Of a stretch of 64,000 bases of DNA, positions 34,183-46,007 are shown one piece after another (position 1 is the first letter of the stretch; every line of letters starts with the position of its first letter). Made by a program: the position numbers and the translations under genes. The notes under the pieces were generated by a model. That model was not told the DNA's origin and ran no database searches. It saw only the letters and a program-made list of their open reading frames with translations. Origin of the DNA: Dietzia lutea (GTDB lineage: Bacteria; Actinomycetota; Actinomycetes; Mycobacteriales; Mycobacteriaceae); NCBI RefSeq assembly GCF_003096075.1, contig NZ_CP015449.1, positions 1,791,001 to 1,855,000 on the forward strand, in the 5' to 3' direction.

Positions 34183-34221
34183 GCGTATCGGGTCTCCTCG
34201 GGGCGTCGGTGATGAACAGCC

Positions 34222-34227
34222 ATTCTA
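34222..34227 (-). promoter_or_regulatory. -10 element for def-fmt-rsmB
   Basis: TAGAAT on the minus strand in the 58-bp priA-def gap. It would give a leader of about 33 nt containing the def ribosome site. Confidence 0.5.
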
Positions 34228-34240
34228 GGCGCTGTGTCGG

Positions 34241-36286
34241 TCATCCGATGTTCACGGGATCCAGGCGGACACGCAGCGGATGGGTGGAACGTCTGCCCGC
34301 CCGCCGGACGATGAGGGCGCGCAGCTCAGCGGCGACGTCGTTCAGCATCGCCGGGGGGACGCGGAGGAGCACCCGCTCCGGATCCTCCACCTCGTCATGG
34401 CCCGGCAGCTCCTCGCCAGGGGGGAGGTCCACGGGGCCGAGCACCTCGACGCTGTCGGCGAACCGGAAGTCCTCGAGGAACTCCGCCAGCGCCGCCGCGG
34501 GGCCGTCGACCGCCATCATGTGGACCGCCGGGGGGAACCCGACCTCTGCGCGGTCGGCGAGCTCGCGCTCCGCCCAGCCTTGCGGGTCCCACCGCACCAG
34601 CGCCTGCGCGACCGCGGATTCGGAGTCCGCTGACAGGAACACCCTGCCGCCCTCGTCGGCCGGTCGGACGAGCCCGGCGGCGCCTATCCACAGCCGGAGT
34701 GCGTTCTGCACGGCCCTCAGGTCGGGCCGCCCGAGCAGGGCCCACGAGTCCAGCAGCAGCGCGGCACCGTATCCGCCTTCGGCGACGGGCTCGGCCCCGG
34801 GGGTGGACACGATGATCGCGGGACTCGCGGGCACGGAGTCGAGGATCTCTCCTCCCCCGCTCGTGCGGATCCGCACCCCGGGGAACATCCGGCCCAGCTC
34901 CTCGGCCGTGCGTCCCGCGCCGACGACCCCGGCGCGCAACGCACGCGATCCGCAGGCCACACACCGGAATCCCGGCTCGGGCGCCCCGCACCACCCACAC
35001 GCCAGCTCGACCGGCCCGTAGACCTCGTCCATGCGGCCGGCGCGCAGGGGGCCGTTGCAGCGTCGACACCGGGCGGGCGTCCGGCAGGAACCGCACAGCA
35101 GAGTGGGGATGAACCCCTTCCGGGGTACCTGGACCAGAACCGGCGCGTCCACGTCGATCGACTCGCGGGCCATCGTCAACGCGACGGCCGGGAGGCGCGT
35201 ACGGCCGCCCGCCACGTCGCGTGCCTGGACCGGGTCGGCGTCCGTCACGGCCACCACCCGTGGGGCCAGCTCACGGATCAGGCCGGCCCGGGGCCGGATC
35301 TCGTGCGCCCATCCGGTCCTCACGTACTCCGCGACCTCGGGCGTCCGGTCCACCGACGTCAGCAGCAGTGGGGTGCCCTCGAGCGCGGAACGCTGAGCGG
35401 CGACGTCGCGCGTGTGCGGATACGGGGCGCGGGGTTCGACGAAGGAGTCGTCACCGTCGTCATGCAGCACGATGAGCCCCGGTTCGGGGAGTGGAGCGAA
35501 CACGGAGCTGCGTGTGCCCACGACGATCCGTGCGTGACCGCGGACCGCGCGCAGCCAGCGCCGGTACCTGGCGGAGGGACCCACTCCCGCGGACAGATCC
35601 GCGACGAGGTCCCGGCCGTCCGCGCCGCCCCCGACCACCTCGCGGCACGCCGCGGCGAGGCGGTCGACGTCGCGCTGGTCCGGGACGATGAGCAGCACCT
35701 GCAGACCCCGTCGACGGACGGAGTCGGCCAGGGCGGCCAACGACCGCGCCCAGTCCCGGCCCGGGGGCACCGTCCACACCCCCCGGGCCGGCACACCGCC
35801 GGTGACCGCCTCGAGGAACCTGGCGACCATCGGGTGGTCCTCCCAGCCCGTCGGTAGTTCGACCGGACCGATCGACACCCCCGCGGGCGCGCCGGGCTCG
35901 GGCACGGACTTCTCCGCCGCCGCGTGCCGGGGCGGGATGGCCAGTCGGAGCACGTCGGACCGCGTGCCCACCCACCGGCGCGCGACGAGGTCGACCAGGC
36001 GCAGCAGCGACGAGGTGAGCACGGGCTCCGGGGAGACCACGCGCTCGAGCCAGGCGAGCTCGCCCTGGTGGTCGGTGTGGGCCGTGCGTTCGACGAGGAA
36101 GCCGTCGACCAGTCGGCCGGCGAAGCGCACCCGCACGCGTACGCCGGGGAGAGCCTCGGCCGACATCGACTCGGGCACCCGGTAGTCGAATTCGCGGTCG
36201 AGGTGAGGTACCCCGAGCAACGGCAGGACCCGGGCCACGGGGCGCTCGGCCGCCGCGACCCGGGTCGCCGGGCGCGTTGTCGTCAC
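34241..36286 (-). CDS. priA: PriA-like primosomal protein with degenerate helicase motifs
   Basis: 681 residues. The N-terminal DNA-binding domain (FDYRVPESM, GVRVRVRFAGR) and the zinc region are intact, with eight cysteines as CGSC, CRRC, CGWC and CVAC. The helicase core is altered: where PriA has a GxTGSGKT Walker A there is TVPPGRDWARSL, and where it has DEEH there is LHDDGDDSF. This loss is known for actinobacterial PriA. It may load replication restart factors without ATP-driven unwinding. The start is GTG at 36286 with GAGGA upstream. Confidence 0.9.
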   Translation of the reverse strand: MTTTRPATRVAAAERPVARVLPLLGVPHLDREFDYRVPESMSAEALPGVRVRVRFAGRLVDGFLVERTAHTDHQGELAWLERVVSPEPVLTSSLLRLVDLVARRWVGTRSDVLRLAIPPRHAAAEKSVPEPGAPAGVSIGPVELPTGWEDHPMVARFLEAVTGGVPARGVWTVPPGRDWARSLAALADSVRRRGLQVLLIVPDQRDVDRLAAACREVVGGGADGRDLVADLSAGVGPSARYRRWLRAVRGHARIVVGTRSSVFAPLPEPGLIVLHDDGDDSFVEPRAPYPHTRDVAAQRSALEGTPLLLTSVDRTPEVAEYVRTGWAHEIRPRAGLIRELAPRVVAVTDADPVQARDVAGGRTRLPAVALTMARESIDVDAPVLVQVPRKGFIPTLLCGSCRTPARCRRCNGPLRAGRMDEVYGPVELACGWCGAPEPGFRCVACGSRALRAGVVGAGRTAEELGRMFPGVRIRTSGGGEILDSVPASPAIIVSTPGAEPVAEGGYGAALLLDSWALLGRPDLRAVQNALRLWIGAAGLVRPADEGGRVFLSADSESAVAQALVRWDPQGWAERELADRAEVGFPPAVHMMAVDGPAAALAEFLEDFRFADSVEVLGPVDLPPGEELPGHDEVEDPERVLLRVPPAMLNDVAAELRALIVRRAGRRSTHPLRVRLDPVNIG

Positions 36287-36331
36287 GTCGGGAATCCTCG
36301 CACCCCGCTACGACACCCGGGTGCGTCGGCT

Positions 36332-37543
<1,212 letters not shown>

Positions 37544-37600
37544 AGTGCTTCTCTCTTCCATGGTGGGATCGCGTGTGATCGGTGCCGATCGCGTGGGAAC

Positions 37601-37606
37601 AGACTA
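37601..37606 (-). promoter_or_regulatory. Possible metK -10 element
   Basis: TAGTCT on the minus strand, overlapping the coaBC stop codon. The leader would contain the inverted repeat GATCGG/CCGATC (37577-37590). No SAM riboswitch is recognisable. Confidence 0.4.
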
Positions 37607-38863
37607 GTCGGTGCGGTCCGCGTCACTCCGGCGGGTCCGGCGGAGGCTGAGCGCCGTGACGGCGTCGAGCAGCCGGTCCGCCAGGAGGTCCTTGCTCGCC
37701 CGGTCCAGCGTGGTCTCGGCGCCGTCGGCGCCGAGTATCCAGCCCCCGTTGTCGTCCTGGCCGAAGGTGGTGTCCCGCCCGACCTCGTTGACGACGAGGA
37801 GGTCGCACCCCTTCCGGGAGAGCTTCGCCCGGCCGTGCTCGAGGACCGATCCGGAGGAGTCCCCGGTCTCGGCCGCGAAACCGACCAGCACACACGGGGC
37901 GGGGACGTCGCCGGCGGAGCGGGCCGCGACGAGGTCGGCGAGGATGTCCGGGTTGCGCTGCAGTCTGATCTCGGCCGGCTCCGACTCGCTGCCCTTCTTG
38001 AGTTTGGATTCGGAGACGTCCGCCGGCCGGAAGTCGGCGACGGCCGCGGCCTTGACGACGACATCGGCGTGGGCGGCGGCGCGCAGGGTCTCCTCCCGCA
38101 ACTCCAGTGCGGACTCGATGTGCACGGCCTCGACGGCCGCGGGGACCGGGAGGTCCGAGGACGTCACCAACGTGACCCGGGCGCCACGTGCCGCGGCCAC
38201 CGCGGCGATCGCGTGACCCTGCTTGCCGGAGCTCCGGTTGCCGAGGAACCGGACCGGATCGATCTCCTCACGGGTACCGCCGGAGGTCACCACGACGTGC
38301 CGGCCCGCCAGATCCCACGGCAGGGTTCCGCCGTCGAGGAGGAGCCACGCCAGCCGGGCGATGTCCGACGGTTCGGGCAGGCGCCCGGCGCCGGTGTCGG
38401 CGCCGGTGAGGCGGCCGGAGGCCGGGGGCATGACGCGCACGCCGTCCTCGCGGAGGGTGTCGACGTTCCGCCGGGTGGCGGGGTGCTCCCACATCTCGGT
38501 GTGCATGGCCGGGGCGAGCAGGACCGGACAGCGCGCGGTGAGCAGCGTGGAGGTGAGGAGGTCGTCCGCCCGGCCGCTCGCCGCGCGGGCGAGCAGGTCG
38601 GCGGTGGCGGGGGCGACGACGACGAGGTCCGCCCGCTGCCCGAGGGCGACGTGGCGGACTGACGGCACGTCCGAGAACACCCCGGTCGACACCGGGTTGC
38701 CGGAGAGGGCCTCGAAGGTGGCGGACCCGACGAAGTGCAGGGCCGCCTCGGTGGGGACGACGTCGACGTGGCACCCGGACTCGGTGAGGAGCCGGATCAG
38801 GCCGCAGGCCTTGTACGCGGCGATCCCGCCGCCCACGCCGACGACGACCCGTTTACCGCGCAT
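37604..38863 (-). CDS. coaBC: CoaBC, phosphopantothenoylcysteine synthetase/decarboxylase
   Basis: 419 residues. The CoaC half has VVVGVGGGIAAYKA and LLAPAMHTEMWEHPATRRN; the CoaB half has VVTSGGTREEIDPVRFLGN and AAVADFRP. Together they carry out two steps of coenzyme A synthesis. The ATG at 38863 has GGGGA 5 nt upstream; a GTG at 38884 overlapping the rpoZ stop as GTGA is an alternative. Confidence 0.94.
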   Translation of the reverse strand: MRGKRVVVGVGGGIAAYKACGLIRLLTESGCHVDVVPTEAALHFVGSATFEALSGNPVSTGVFSDVPSVRHVALGQRADLVVVAPATADLLARAASGRADDLLTSTLLTARCPVLLAPAMHTEMWEHPATRRNVDTLREDGVRVMPPASGRLTGADTGAGRLPEPSDIARLAWLLLDGGTLPWDLAGRHVVVTSGGTREEIDPVRFLGNRSSGKQGHAIAAVAAARGARVTLVTSSDLPVPAAVEAVHIESALELREETLRAAAHADVVVKAAAVADFRPADVSESKLKKGSESEPAEIRLQRNPDILADLVAARSAGDVPAPCVLVGFAAETGDSSGSVLEHGRAKLSRKGCDLLVVNEVGRDTTFGQDDNGGWILGADGAETTLDRASKDLLADRLLDAVTALSLRRTRRSDADRTD

Positions 38864-38880
38864 GTCGTCCCCGGAGGGGC

Positions 38881-39165
38881 TCACTCGCCCTCGGCGCAGT
38901 CGAGCAGGTCGGAGTGCAGCTCGCGCAGCGCGATGGTCAGCGGCTTCTCGTGCAGACCCGGGTCGACCAGCGGGCCCACGTACTCGAGGATGCCCTCCTC
39001 GATCTGGTTGTAGTACGAGTTGATCTGCCGCGCGCGCTTGGCGGCGAAGATCACGAGCGCGTACTTGGAGGACGCCCGCTCGAGCAGCTCGTCGATCGGG
39101 GGGTTGGTGATGCCGATCGGGGTGTCGTACAGCGGGGTGGCCGCTGCGGCTTCGGTGGTGGCCAC
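38881..39165 (-). CDS. rpoZ: RNA polymerase omega subunit
   Basis: 94 residues. The core [21 protein letters not shown] matches RpoZ, which aids RNA polymerase assembly. The acidic C-terminus is normal for actinobacteria. The GTG start at 39165 has AGGAG 8 nt upstream. It sits downstream of gmk, as in relatives. Confidence 0.95.
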   Translation of the reverse strand: MATTEAAAATPLYDTPIGITNPPIDELLERASSKYALVIFAAKRARQINSYYNQIEEGILEYVGPLVDPGLHEKPLTIALRELHSDLLDCAEGE

Positions 39166-39230
39166 TATGGGATCTCCTCTGGGTACTGCGGGCGGTGTCT
39201 GGTGACACCCGGGTGACGCTGGGACCGGCG

Positions 39231-39833
39231 CTAGTCGCGGCCGACCAGCAATGATACCAACTCGTCGACGGCGGCCTCGAGTTCGTCGTTGACGACGACC
39301 ACGTCGAACTCGTCGCGGGCCTCCATCTCGACCTTCGCGGTCTCGAGTCGGCGGGCGACCACGTCGTGGGGTTCGGTGCCCCTACCCCGCAGGCGGACCT
39401 CAAGCTCTTCCCATGACGGAGGTGCCAGGAAGACGGTCGTGCCCTCGGGCAGGGACTCGCGGATCTGACGGACCCCGGCCAGATCGACCTCGATGAGGAC
39501 GGGCCGGCCCTCGTCCAGGGCGCGGCGGACCGGCTCGGCGGGGGTGCCGGAGAGCTGGAGTCCCCGGTGGATCTCGGCCCACTCCAGCATGCGGCCCCCC
39601 GCGACCGCGTCGCGGAACTCCTCGGTGGTGACGAAGTAGTAGTCGCGACCGTCGACCTCGCCGGGGCGGGGGTCGCGGGTGGTCATGGAGACGCTGAAGT
39701 AGAGATCGGACAGGCGCTCGCGCAGGCGGGCGACGACGGTTGACTTGCCGACAGCGGAGGGGCCGGCCAAGACGATCAGCCGGCCCCTCTTCGCCGTCGC
39801 CTCCGGGGCAACCCCGGACGACGGTGTGTTCAT
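39231..39833 (-). CDS. gmk: Guanylate kinase
   Basis: 200 residues. P-loop [12 protein letters not shown] near residue 20 and the GMP site [20 protein letters not shown]. It phosphorylates GMP to GDP. The start at 39833 (MNTPSSG) lies 7 nt after the mihF stop, with no strong ribosome site, which suggests coupling to mihF. Confidence 0.95.
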   Translation of the reverse strand: MNTPSSGVAPEATAKRGRLIVLAGPSAVGKSTVVARLRERLSDLYFSVSMTTRDPRPGEVDGRDYYFVTTEEFRDAVAGGRMLEWAEIHRGLQLSGTPAEPVRRALDEGRPVLIEVDLAGVRQIRESLPEGTTVFLAPPSWEELEVRLRGRGTEPHDVVARRLETAKVEMEARDEFDVVVVNDELEAAVDELVSLLVGRD

Positions 39834-39840
39834 TCGCCGA

Positions 39841-40164
39841 TCAGTCGACCGTGAAGTCGAACCGCTCGAGCAGTGCGCGACGCTGGCGGTCACCGAGACC
39901 ACGCAGACGGCGCGTCGGCGCGATCTCCAGCTCGGTCATGATCTCCTGAGCCTTGACCTTGCCGACCTTCGGCAGGGCCTCGAGCAGCGCCGAGACCTTC
40001 ATCTTGCCGAGGATCTCGTCGCTCTCGGCATCCTTGAGCACCTGCTTGAGGTCGGTGCCGCCGCGCTTCAGGCGCTCCTTGAGCTCAGCCCGGGCGCGAC
40101 GGGCGGCAGCCGCCTTCTCCAGAGCAGCAGCGCGCTGCTCATCGGTCAACTGGGGAAGGGCCAC
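39841..40164 (-). CDS. mihF: Actinobacterial integration host factor (mIHF/sIHF)
   Basis: 107 residues, basic. The helix-two-turn-helix region [17 protein letters not shown] and [20 protein letters not shown] are typical of this nucleoid protein, which binds duplex DNA and affects transcription and recombination. It is not related to E. coli IHF. GGAGG is 4 nt before the GTG at 40164. A long leader lies upstream. Confidence 0.95.
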   Translation of the reverse strand: MALPQLTDEQRAAALEKAAAARRARAELKERLKRGGTDLKQVLKDAESDEILGKMKVSALLEALPKVGKVKAQEIMTELEIAPTRRLRGLGDRQRRALLERFDFTVD

Positions 40165-40588
40165 AATTCCTCCGTCTCGTTCGTGTGTGTCTCATGACTC
40201 ACGCGGGTGTCCACCGTAGGACACCCCCGCCTGGTGTGCGGTGACCGTCCCCGGCGCGTCCGCGGGCTGCGGATCGCCTCCGGGAGCGGGCGCTCCCTCG
40301 TGCTCACCGTACCCGGGCGGTTCCGACTCCCCCGAGGGGATGTCCACTGTTCCGGGCCTGATGACCTCAGCAACAGTACGCGGCCGAGGGACCCCGTACC
40401 AGCGCAGGGCCCCGTAGCGGTACCCCGTCTGAACTGCGCATTGGCGTGGTGAGGTTGTACAGAAGACTAGCGGCGCGCCTCGGCCGCCGCGAGTCGAACC
40501 ACCCGAATGCCGCCGATCCGGCTCCCGTCGGGGACGCCGGTGACGTGTCGCCATGTGACGCGGGTGCACCGGAGAGGACGGCGGTGAC
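40165..40588 (-). promoter_or_regulatory. 424-bp region upstream of mihF: long structured leader
   Basis: No convincing gene. TAGTCT (40464-40469, minus strand) is the best -10, giving a leader of about 290 nt. It contains hairpins GGGTGTCC/GGACACCC (40205-40212, 40219-40226) and GGGAGC/GCTCCC (40282-40287, 40292-40297), and repeated CCCCGTA units around 40391-40435. A 24-codon reading frame (40441-40367, ending YCC) and an open stretch ending at 40192 are the only coding candidates; their third-position GC is lower than in the genes. Confidence 0.45.
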
Positions 40589-41440
40589 TCAGGAGCCGCC
40601 GCCGAACCTGTACTGTGCCGCCAGGTCGCACACGACGGTCCGCATCGCGTCGACGTCCGGGCCAGCTCGGAGGACGTGGCGCGAGACGTTGACCAGGGTG
40701 AGCGGCAGCGCCGGCCCGGCGATCCTCCTGACGTCCTCGAGGGTGCCGCCCTGCTCCCCCACGCCCGGCATGAGGACTGGCCCGTGCAGCGCGTCCAACC
40801 GTGGCGGATCGGCGACCGTGGCCCCCACGACCACACCGAAGGGGCCGGGCACCCCCGGGTCGGCCGGGCCGTTGCGGCGGCCCACCTCGTCGACCACCGC
40901 CTGCGCGACCGACCCCGAGGACCCGAGCGAGCGCTGCAACGGACCCGCTTCGGGATTGGAGGTACGGGCGAGGACGAACAGCCCCCGCCCGGTCTCCGAG
41001 GCCGCCTCGAACGCGGCGTCCAGCGATCCGACCCCGAGGTACGGGGAGACGGTGAGCGCATCACACGCGAGCGGAGAGGAATCGCGCAGCCACGCCCGGG
41101 CGTACCCGGCCATGGTCGAGCCGATGTCGCCGCGTTTGGCGTCCGCGACGGACAGCGCACCGGCCTCGCCGATCCGGGCGAGGACCTGTTCGAGAACGCC
41201 GATACCGGCCGAGCCGTGCTCCTCGAAGAACGCGACCTGCGGCTTGACCGCCGGCACGAGGTCCGCGAACGCCTCGAGCGACCGGTGTGCGAACTCGGCG
41301 AGCCCGTCGGGGTCCGCCCCGAGCCCCCACGCCTCGAGCAGTGCGGGGTGCGGATCGATCCCCACGCAGAGGTTGCCGCGGACGGAGACCGCTGAGCGCA
41401 ACCGCTCGCCGAAGGGGGCCCGGGGGGCGGAGACGTTCAT
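40589..41440 (-). CDS. pyrF: Orotidine 5'-phosphate decarboxylase
   Basis: 283 residues, the long class found in actinobacteria. NLCVGIDPHPALLEAWG and the catalytic Lys-Asp stretch VADAKRGDIGSTM. It makes UMP, the last step of the pathway. ATG 41440 shares one base with the carB stop (TGATG), ending the coupled pyr chain. Confidence 0.95.
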   Translation of the reverse strand: MNVSAPRAPFGERLRSAVSVRGNLCVGIDPHPALLEAWGLGADPDGLAEFAHRSLEAFADLVPAVKPQVAFFEEHGSAGIGVLEQVLARIGEAGALSVADAKRGDIGSTMAGYARAWLRDSSPLACDALTVSPYLGVGSLDAAFEAASETGRGLFVLARTSNPEAGPLQRSLGSSGSVAQAVVDEVGRRNGPADPGVPGPFGVVVGATVADPPRLDALHGPVLMPGVGEQGGTLEDVRRIAGPALPLTLVNVSRHVLRAGPDVDAMRTVVCDLAAQYRFGGGS

Positions 41441-44400
41441 CAGGAGGCGAACCCCGAGTGCAGGTCCTGCAGCGGGCTCACGGCGACGTCGCCGCGGCGG
41501 GTCGCCTCGATGCCGTGGACGGCGGCCGTGGCGCCCTGGACGGTGGTGACGCACGGGACGCGACGCGAGATGGCGGCGGAGCGGATCTCGTGCCCGTCCG
41601 CCCGGGTCCCGCCCGTCGAGGAGGCGATGTTGAGGATGAGGTCCACCTCGTCGGCGTTGATGCGGTCGACGATCGTCCGCACCGCGTTGCCCTCGGCGTC
41701 CACGGGACCCGTGCCCGACTCGGAGAGCTTCGCCACGGTCTCGCACGCGATCCCGTAGCGCCGCAGCATCAGCGCCGTCCCCTCGGTGGCCAGCACGGTG
41801 AACCCGAGAGCGGCGAGGCGCTGCGCGGGGAACACCATCGAGCGCTTGTCCCGGTTCGCGACCGAGACGAACACGGTGCCCGACGTGGGGAGGACACCCT
41901 CGGCGGCGAGCTGCCCCTTGGCGAAGGCGACGGCGAAGTCGGGCCCGATGCCCATGACCTCGCCGGTCGACTTCATCTCCGGGCTCAGCAGGGAGTCGAC
42001 GGTGTCGCCTTCCGGGGTGCGGAAGCGGTTGAACGGGAGGACCGCCTCCTTGACCGCGACGGGCGCGTCCGCGGGCAGCGAGCCACCGTCCCGGTCCGAG
42101 GGCAGGAGCCCCTCCTCGCGCAGCGCGGCGATCGACTCGCCCATCATGATCCGGGCGCAGGCCTTGGCCAGGTGGACACCGGTCGCCTTGGAGACGAACG
42201 GCACGGTGCGGCTGGCGCGCGGGTTGGCCTCGAGGACGTAGAGGACGTCGTCCTTGATGGCGTACTGCACGTTCATCAGACCCTTGACGTCGATGCCGAA
42301 GGCGAGGGCCTCGCTCGAACGGCGGACACGGTCGATGTCGTCCTGGCCGAGGGTGATCGGCGGGAGCGCGCAGGCGGAGTCGCCCGAGTGGATACCGGCC
42401 TCCTCGATGTGCTCCATCACGCCACCGAGGTAGACCTCGGTGCCATCACACAGGATGTCGACGTCGATCTCGACGGCGTCGTCGAGGAAGCGGTCCACCA
42501 GGACCGGCCGGTCCGGGCTGATCTCGGTCGCCCGGTCGATGTAGGAGCGCAGGGAGGCCTCGTCGTAGACGATCTCCATGCCCCGGCCGCCCAGCACGTA
42601 GGACGGGCGCACGAGAACCGGGTAGCCGATGTCCGCGGCGATGGTCGTGGCCTCCTCCGCGTTGATCGCGGTGCCGAACGCGGGGGCGGGCAGGCCGGCG
42701 CGGACCAGCACCTCGCCGAACTCGCGGCGGTCCTCGGCAAGATCGATGGCGGACGGGCTGGTGCCGACGATCGGCACCCCGGCCTCCTCGAGCTGGGCGG
42801 CCAGGCCGAGCGGGGTCTGTCCGCCGAGCTGGACGAGGACGCCCGCGACCGTTCCCGACTCGGACTCGGCGTGGTAGACCTCCATGACGTCCTCGAACGT
42901 GAGCGGCTCGAAGTAGAGGCGGTCCGCCGTGTCGTAGTCGGTCGAGACGGTCTCCGGGTTGCAGTTGACCATCACGGTCTCGTACCCGGCCTCGGACAGG
43001 GTCAGGGCGGCGTGCACGCACGAGTAGTCGAACTCGATGCCCTGGCCGATCCGGTTGGGACCGGAGCCCAGGATGATGACCTTCTCCCGCTCGGTCTGCG
43101 GAGTGACCTCCGACTCGGCGCCGGGGTCGAGCTCGTAGGTGGAGTAGTGGTACGGGGTCTTGGCCTCGAACTCCGCCGCGCAGGTGTCGACGGTCTTGTA
43201 GACGGGGCGCACCCCCAGGCGGTGCCGTAGGCGCTGCACGCCCTCGGCCCCGGCGAACTCGGGGCGCAGCGCCGCGATCTGGGCGTCGGACAGCCCGTTG
43301 TGCTTGGCGCGACGCAGCAGGGGCTCGTCGACGACCGGGGCGTCGATGATCTCCTGGCGCAGCTCGACCAGTGCGGCGACCTCGTCGACGAACCACGGGT
43401 CGATGCCCGAGGCCTCGTGGACCTGCTCGACCGTGGCGCCCAGGCGCAGCGCGAGCTCGACGTCGTACATGCGGCCCTCGGTCGGGCGGCGGAGGTCATC
43501 GAGGACCGCCGAGACGTCGGTCGAACGCCCCGGGGCGATGACCTCGTCGGGCAGGGTCCAGAAGCCGGCGGCCCTGGTCTCGAGCGAGCGCATGACCTTG
43601 CCGAGCGCCTCGCGGTAGTTGCGGCCGAGGCTCATGGCCTCGCCCACCGACTTCATCGTGGTGGTGAGGGTGTCGTCGGCACCCGGGAACTTCTCGAACG
43701 CGAAACGCGGGGCCTTGACGACGACGTAGTCGAGGGTCGGCTCGAAGCACGCCGGGGTCTCCCCCGTGATGTCGTTGGTGATCTCGTCGAGCGAGTAGCC
43801 GATGGCGAGGCGGGCCGCGATCTTGGCGATCGGGAAGCCGGTGGCCTTGGAGGCCAGCGCCGACGAGCGGGACACGCGCGGGTTCATCTCGATCACGACG
43901 ATGCGGCCGTCGACCGGGTTGACGGCGAACTGGATGTTGCAGCCGCCGGTGTCGACGCCGACCTCGCGGATGATCGCGATGCCGAGGTCGCGCATGTCCT
44001 GGAACTCGCGGTCGGTCAGCGTCATCGACGGCGCGACCGTCACCGAGTCGCCGGTGTGCACGCCGAGGGCGTCCACGTTCTCGATCGAGCACACGACGAC
44101 GACGTTGTCCTTGTTGTCGCGCATGAGCTCGAGCTCGAACTCCTTCCACCCGAGGATGGACTCCTCGATGAGGACGTTCGCGGTGGGCGAGGCCGACAGC
44201 CCGCCGCCGGCGATCCGCTCGAGGTCCTCGGTGGTGAAGGCGAGGCCGGAACCCAGGCCGCCCATGGTGAACGACGGGCGGACGACGACGGGTAGGCCGA
44301 GCTCGGCGACAGTCGCGTGGACCTCCTCCATGGTGTGGCACACGGCACTGCGCGCGGACTCGCCGCCCACGCTGGCGACGATGTCCTTGAAGGTCTGGCG

Positions 44401-44799
44401 GTCCTCGCCGCGGTTGATCGCCGGGATGTCGGCGCCGATGAGCTCGACGCCGTGCTTGGTGAGGATCCCCTGGGCGTCGAGCTGCATGGCGGCGTTGAGC
44501 GCGGTCTGCCCGCCCAGGGTCGCCAGGACCGCGTCGACGGGATGGCCCTGCTCGGCCTCGCGGACGAAGATCTTGTCGATGTACTCGGGGGTGATCGGTT
44601 CGACGTAGGTCGCGTCGGCGAACTCGGGGTCGGTCATGATCGTGGCCGGGTTGGAATTGACCAGCGTGACGCGCAGCCCCTCCGACTTGAGCACACGGCA
44701 CGCCTGGGTCCCGGAGTAGTCGAACTCACTGGCCTGGCCGATGACGATCGGGCCGGAGCCGATGACGAGGACGTGGTTGATATCTGTGCGCCGGGGCAT
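41440..44799 (-). CDS. carB: Carbamoyl-phosphate synthase large subunit
   Basis: 1119 residues. Two homologous ATP-grasp halves start with [20 protein letters not shown] and [38 protein letters not shown] and [19 protein letters not shown] are the paired metal sites. The C-terminal regulatory domain ends the protein. It makes carbamoyl phosphate for pyrimidines and arginine. The start and carA stop form TGATG. Confidence 0.98.
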   Translation of the reverse strand: MPRRTDINHVLVIGSGPIVIGQASEFDYSGTQACRVLKSEGLRVTLVNSNPATIMTDPEFADATYVEPITPEYIDKIFVREAEQGHPVDAVLATLGGQTALNAAMQLDAQGILTKHGVELIGADIPAINRGEDRQTFKDIVASVGGESARSAVCHTMEEVHATVAELGLPVVVRPSFTMGGLGSGLAFTTEDLERIAGGGLSASPTANVLIEESILGWKEFELELMRDNKDNVVVVCSIENVDALGVHTGDSVTVAPSMTLTDREFQDMRDLGIAIIREVGVDTGGCNIQFAVNPVDGRIVVIEMNPRVSRSSALASKATGFPIAKIAARLAIGYSLDEITNDITGETPACFEPTLDYVVVKAPRFAFEKFPGADDTLTTTMKSVGEAMSLGRNYREALGKVMRSLETRAAGFWTLPDEVIAPGRSTDVSAVLDDLRRPTEGRMYDVELALRLGATVEQVHEASGIDPWFVDEVAALVELRQEIIDAPVVDEPLLRRAKHNGLSDAQIAALRPEFAGAEGVQRLRHRLGVRPVYKTVDTCAAEFEAKTPYHYSTYELDPGAESEVTPQTEREKVIILGSGPNRIGQGIEFDYSCVHAALTLSEAGYETVMVNCNPETVSTDYDTADRLYFEPLTFEDVMEVYHAESESGTVAGVLVQLGGQTPLGLAAQLEEAGVPIVGTSPSAIDLAEDRREFGEVLVRAGLPAPAFGTAINAEEATTIAADIGYPVLVRPSYVLGGRGMEIVYDEASLRSYIDRATEISPDRPVLVDRFLDDAVEIDVDILCDGTEVYLGGVMEHIEEAGIHSGDSACALPPITLGQDDIDRVRRSSEALAFGIDVKGLMNVQYAIKDDVLYVLEANPRASRTVPFVSKATGVHLAKACARIMMGESIAALREEGLLPSDRDGGSLPADAPVAVKEAVLPFNRFRTPEGDTVDSLLSPEMKSTGEVMGIGPDFAVAFAKGQLAAEGVLPTSGTVFVSVANRDKRSMVFPAQRLAALGFTVLATEGTALMLRRYGIACETVAKLSESGTGPVDAEGNAVRTIVDRINADEVDLILNIASSTGGTRADGHEIRSAAISRRVPCVTTVQGATAAVHGIEATRRGDVAVSPLQDLHSGFAS

Positions 44800-46007
44800 C
44801 AGTTCGAGCCCTTTCTGGAGTCTGCGGAGCCGGTGTCGGAGGAGGCGAGCAGGCTGACGAAGCGGTCGAACAGGTCCGCTGCGTCCCGGGGACCCGCGGC
44901 CGCCTCGGGGTGGTACTGGACGGAGAACGCGCTGCCGTCGGTGAGGGCGACGCCCTCGACGGTGCCGTCGTTGGCGCACACGTGGGTGACCGTCGCGGTC
45001 CCCCACGGCGTCTCCCAGGTGTCGTTCTCGGGGGCGCGGAGGGCGAACCCGTGGTTCTGCGAGGTGATGGCCACCGAGCCGGTGGCCTTCTCGATCACCG
45101 GGATGTTGGTGCCGCGGTGACCGAACCGCATCTTGTACGTGTCCAGGCCCAGCGCGCGCCCGAGGATCTGGTTGCCGAAGCAGATGCCGAAGAACGGGAT
45201 GCCCTGGCCGAGGACCTCCTTGGTGAGGTGCACGGCGGCGTCGGCGGTCGCCGGGTCGCCGGGCCCGTTGGACAGAAAGACCCCGTCGACATCGAGGTCG
45301 AGGACGTCCTGGAGGGTCGAGCCGGCGGGGATCACGTGGACGCGGACGCCCCGTGCCGCGAGCATGCGCGGCGTGTTGGACTTGATGCCCAGGTCGAGGG
45401 CGGCGACCGAGAATCTGGTCTCGCCCTCCGGCTCGACCACGTACGGCTCGGAGGTGGTGACCTCGTCGGACAGCGACGCGCCTGCCATGGACTCCTGGGC
45501 GCGGACGGCGGCGAGCATGGTCTCGTCGTCGGAGAGGTCCGCGCCGGAGAAGATGCCGGCCTTCATCGCACCGCGCTCGCGGATGTGGCGGACGACCGCG
45601 CGGGTGTCGATCCCCGCGATCCCGACGATGCCCTGGGTGACCATCTCCTCCTCGAGCGTGCGCGTGGAGCGCTGGTTCGAGGCGCGGCGCGACAGGTCGC
45701 GGATGACGAGGCCAGCGACCCAGATGCGGCCGCCGCCGACCTCGCCGTCCAGCAGCGACTCGCCGTCCTCGTCGTTCCAGCCGGTGTTGCCGATCTGGGG
45801 CGCGGTGGTCACGACGATCTGCCGACAGTAGGACGGATCGGTGAGGGTCTCCTGGTACCCGGACATACCGGTGGTGAACACCGCCTCGCCGAGCGTGGTG
45901 CCGGTGGCGCCGAAGGCCTGACCCCGGTGGATACGCCCGTCCTCGAGGACGAGTGCGGCGGGCTCGCCGACCCCCTGTCGCGCGGGCGTGGTGCTGTGCG
46001 ATGTCAC
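44799..46007 (-). CDS. carA: Carbamoyl-phosphate synthase small subunit
   Basis: 402 residues. Glutamine amidotransferase with catalytic Cys in [17 protein letters not shown] and the His-Glu pair in [11 protein letters not shown]. It supplies ammonia to CarB. The GTG start overlaps the preceding membrane-protein stop as GTGA, with GAGGAG just upstream. Confidence 0.97.
   Translation of the reverse strand: MTSHSTTPARQGVGEPAALVLEDGRIHRGQAFGATGTTLGEAVFTTGMSGYQETLTDPSYCRQIVVTTAPQIGNTGWNDEDGESLLDGEVGGGRIWVAGLVIRDLSRRASNQRSTRTLEEEMVTQGIVGIAGIDTRAVVRHIRERGAMKAGIFSGADLSDDETMLAAVRAQESMAGASLSDEVTTSEPYVVEPEGETRFSVAALDLGIKSNTPRMLAARGVRVHVIPAGSTLQDVLDLDVDGVFLSNGPGDPATADAAVHLTKEVLGQGIPFFGICFGNQILGRALGLDTYKMRFGHRGTNIPVIEKATGSVAITSQNHGFALRAPENDTWETPWGTATVTHVCANDGTVEGVALTDGSAFSVQYHPEAAAGPRDAADLFDRFVSLLASSDTGSADSRKGSN

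Noticed and set aside
37544-37603. SAM riboswitch before metK
   Set aside because: The leader is about 50 nt with one short inverted repeat and none of the conserved SAM aptamer cores.
40367-40441. 24-codon frame ending in Tyr-Cys-Cys in the mihF leader as a cysteine attenuator peptide
   Set aside because: No ribosome site or correctly spaced -10, only moderate third-position GC, and no cysteine-related gene downstream.
40491-40500. GGTTCGACTC on the minus strand, like a tRNA T-loop
   Set aside because: The five bases on each side cannot pair as a T stem and no acceptor or anticodon arm is present.
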